DNA of 33,308 bases from Candidatus Competibacteraceae bacterium (GTDB lineage: Bacteria > Pseudomonadota > Gammaproteobacteria > Competibacterales > Competibacteraceae). Shown here in pieces: positions 33,068 through 33,308 of the stretch. The position numbers were made by a program, and so were the translations under genes. The notes beneath the pieces were generated by a model. It was not told where the DNA came from and ran no database searches. It saw only the letters and a list, made by a program, of their open reading frames with translations. The DNA lies in the NCBI GenBank assembly GCA_003989075.1, contig RXIX01000028.1, positions 1 to 33,308 of the forward strand. The letters run 5' to 3'. Position 1 is the first letter of the stretch, and each line of letters opens with the position of its first letter.

Positions 33068-33308
33068 CCGTTCGTCCTGAGCTTGTCGAAGGATGAACGG
33101 AGTTAGTGAGATGCCCTTCGACAGGCTCAGGGCGAACGGATATGGAGGGTTCTGGGCGAGCGGATATGGAGGTCTCAGGGCGAACGGAGTTAGTGAGATG
33201 CCCTTCGACAGGCTCAGGGCGAACGGATATGGAGGTCTCAGGGCGAACGGATATTTCCGTTCGTCCTGAGCTTGTCGAAGGATGAACGGAGTTAGTGAGA
33301 TGCCCTTC
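33068..33308. repeat. Composite array of REP-like palindromes, cut by the window edge
   Basis: Two identical 33-bp palindromes (33068-33100 and 33257-33289; core cctgagcttgtcgaagg with ends ccgttc / gaacgg) are mixed with a 26-bp relative, cccttcgacaggctcagggc plus gaacgg (33114-33139, 33201-33226, and a third from 33302). The 13-base linker agttagtgagatg occurs before each relative. Partial units atatggaggtctcaggg plus cgaacgg occur at 33163-33186 and 33227-33250. The order looks like repeated duplication of an element pair. It ends at the window edge, so its full size is unknown. Confidence 0.92.

Noticed and set aside
33068-33308. CRISPR array
   Set aside because: The units are palindromic, of two lengths and separated by the same 13-base linker rather than unique spacers, and no cas genes are present.

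Overview
The window is high-GC chromosomal DNA of a gammaproteobacterium. The evidence is gene order: pilF-rodZ-hisS-yfgM, ygfB-pepP-ubiH-ubiI diverging from a ZapB-like gene, zapA, 6S RNA and fau, rplM-rpsI, and trpGDC-osmC-speD converging on coq7. All are ubiquinone-making, pseudomonad/Chromatiales-like arrangements. The two porins and the four-cysteine adenylate kinase lid would fit a Chromatiales or Competibacter-type lineage, but the sequence does not settle the genus.

Layout. 1-4846 (minus): ndk, rlmN, pilF, rodZ, hisS and the start of yfgM, with ispG absent from its usual place between rodZ and hisS. 5103-6718: hisG, with nfi (endonuclease V) divergent. 6731-9064 (minus): opgD and adk. 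9280-14200 (minus): ygfB, pepP, ubiH, ubiI and a small Rieske protein. 14317-16472 (plus): a ZapB-like coiled-coil gene, zapA, 6S RNA with its terminator, fau and an EVE-domain gene. 16474-18785: ilvA, with rpiA divergent. 18878-21367 (minus): two tandem paralogous porins with near-identical promoters and a terminator each. 21581-22539 (minus): rplM, rpsI and tRNA-Gln(CUG), apparently one transcription unit. 22628-27337: a 2Fe-2S ferredoxin gene, coq7, then speD, osmC, trpC, trpD and trpG.

27569 to the right edge (minus) is an accessory defence region: a type I restriction-modification locus with hsdS, an ABC/OLD-like ATPase gene, a small PD-(D/E)XK-like gene and hsdR. hsdM is not in the window and would be expected beyond the right edge. 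The ATPase and nuclease-like genes are packed between hsdS and hsdR as if co-translated. A composite array of palindromic REP-like repeats lies directly upstream of hsdS, and degenerate copies of the same palindrome sit in frame inside hsdR.

How the genes work together: ubiH, ubiI and coq7 are ring hydroxylases of ubiquinone biosynthesis. pilF and rodZ serve the envelope (type IV pili, cell shape), opgD makes periplasmic glucans and the porins form outer-membrane channels. hisG, hisS, ilvA and trpGDC serve amino-acid metabolism. ndk, adk, fau and rpiA serve nucleotide, folate and pentose metabolism. 6S RNA and zapA tie in growth phase and division. The most interesting material is the restriction island with its embedded ATPase-nuclease pair and the repeat invasion of hsdR.
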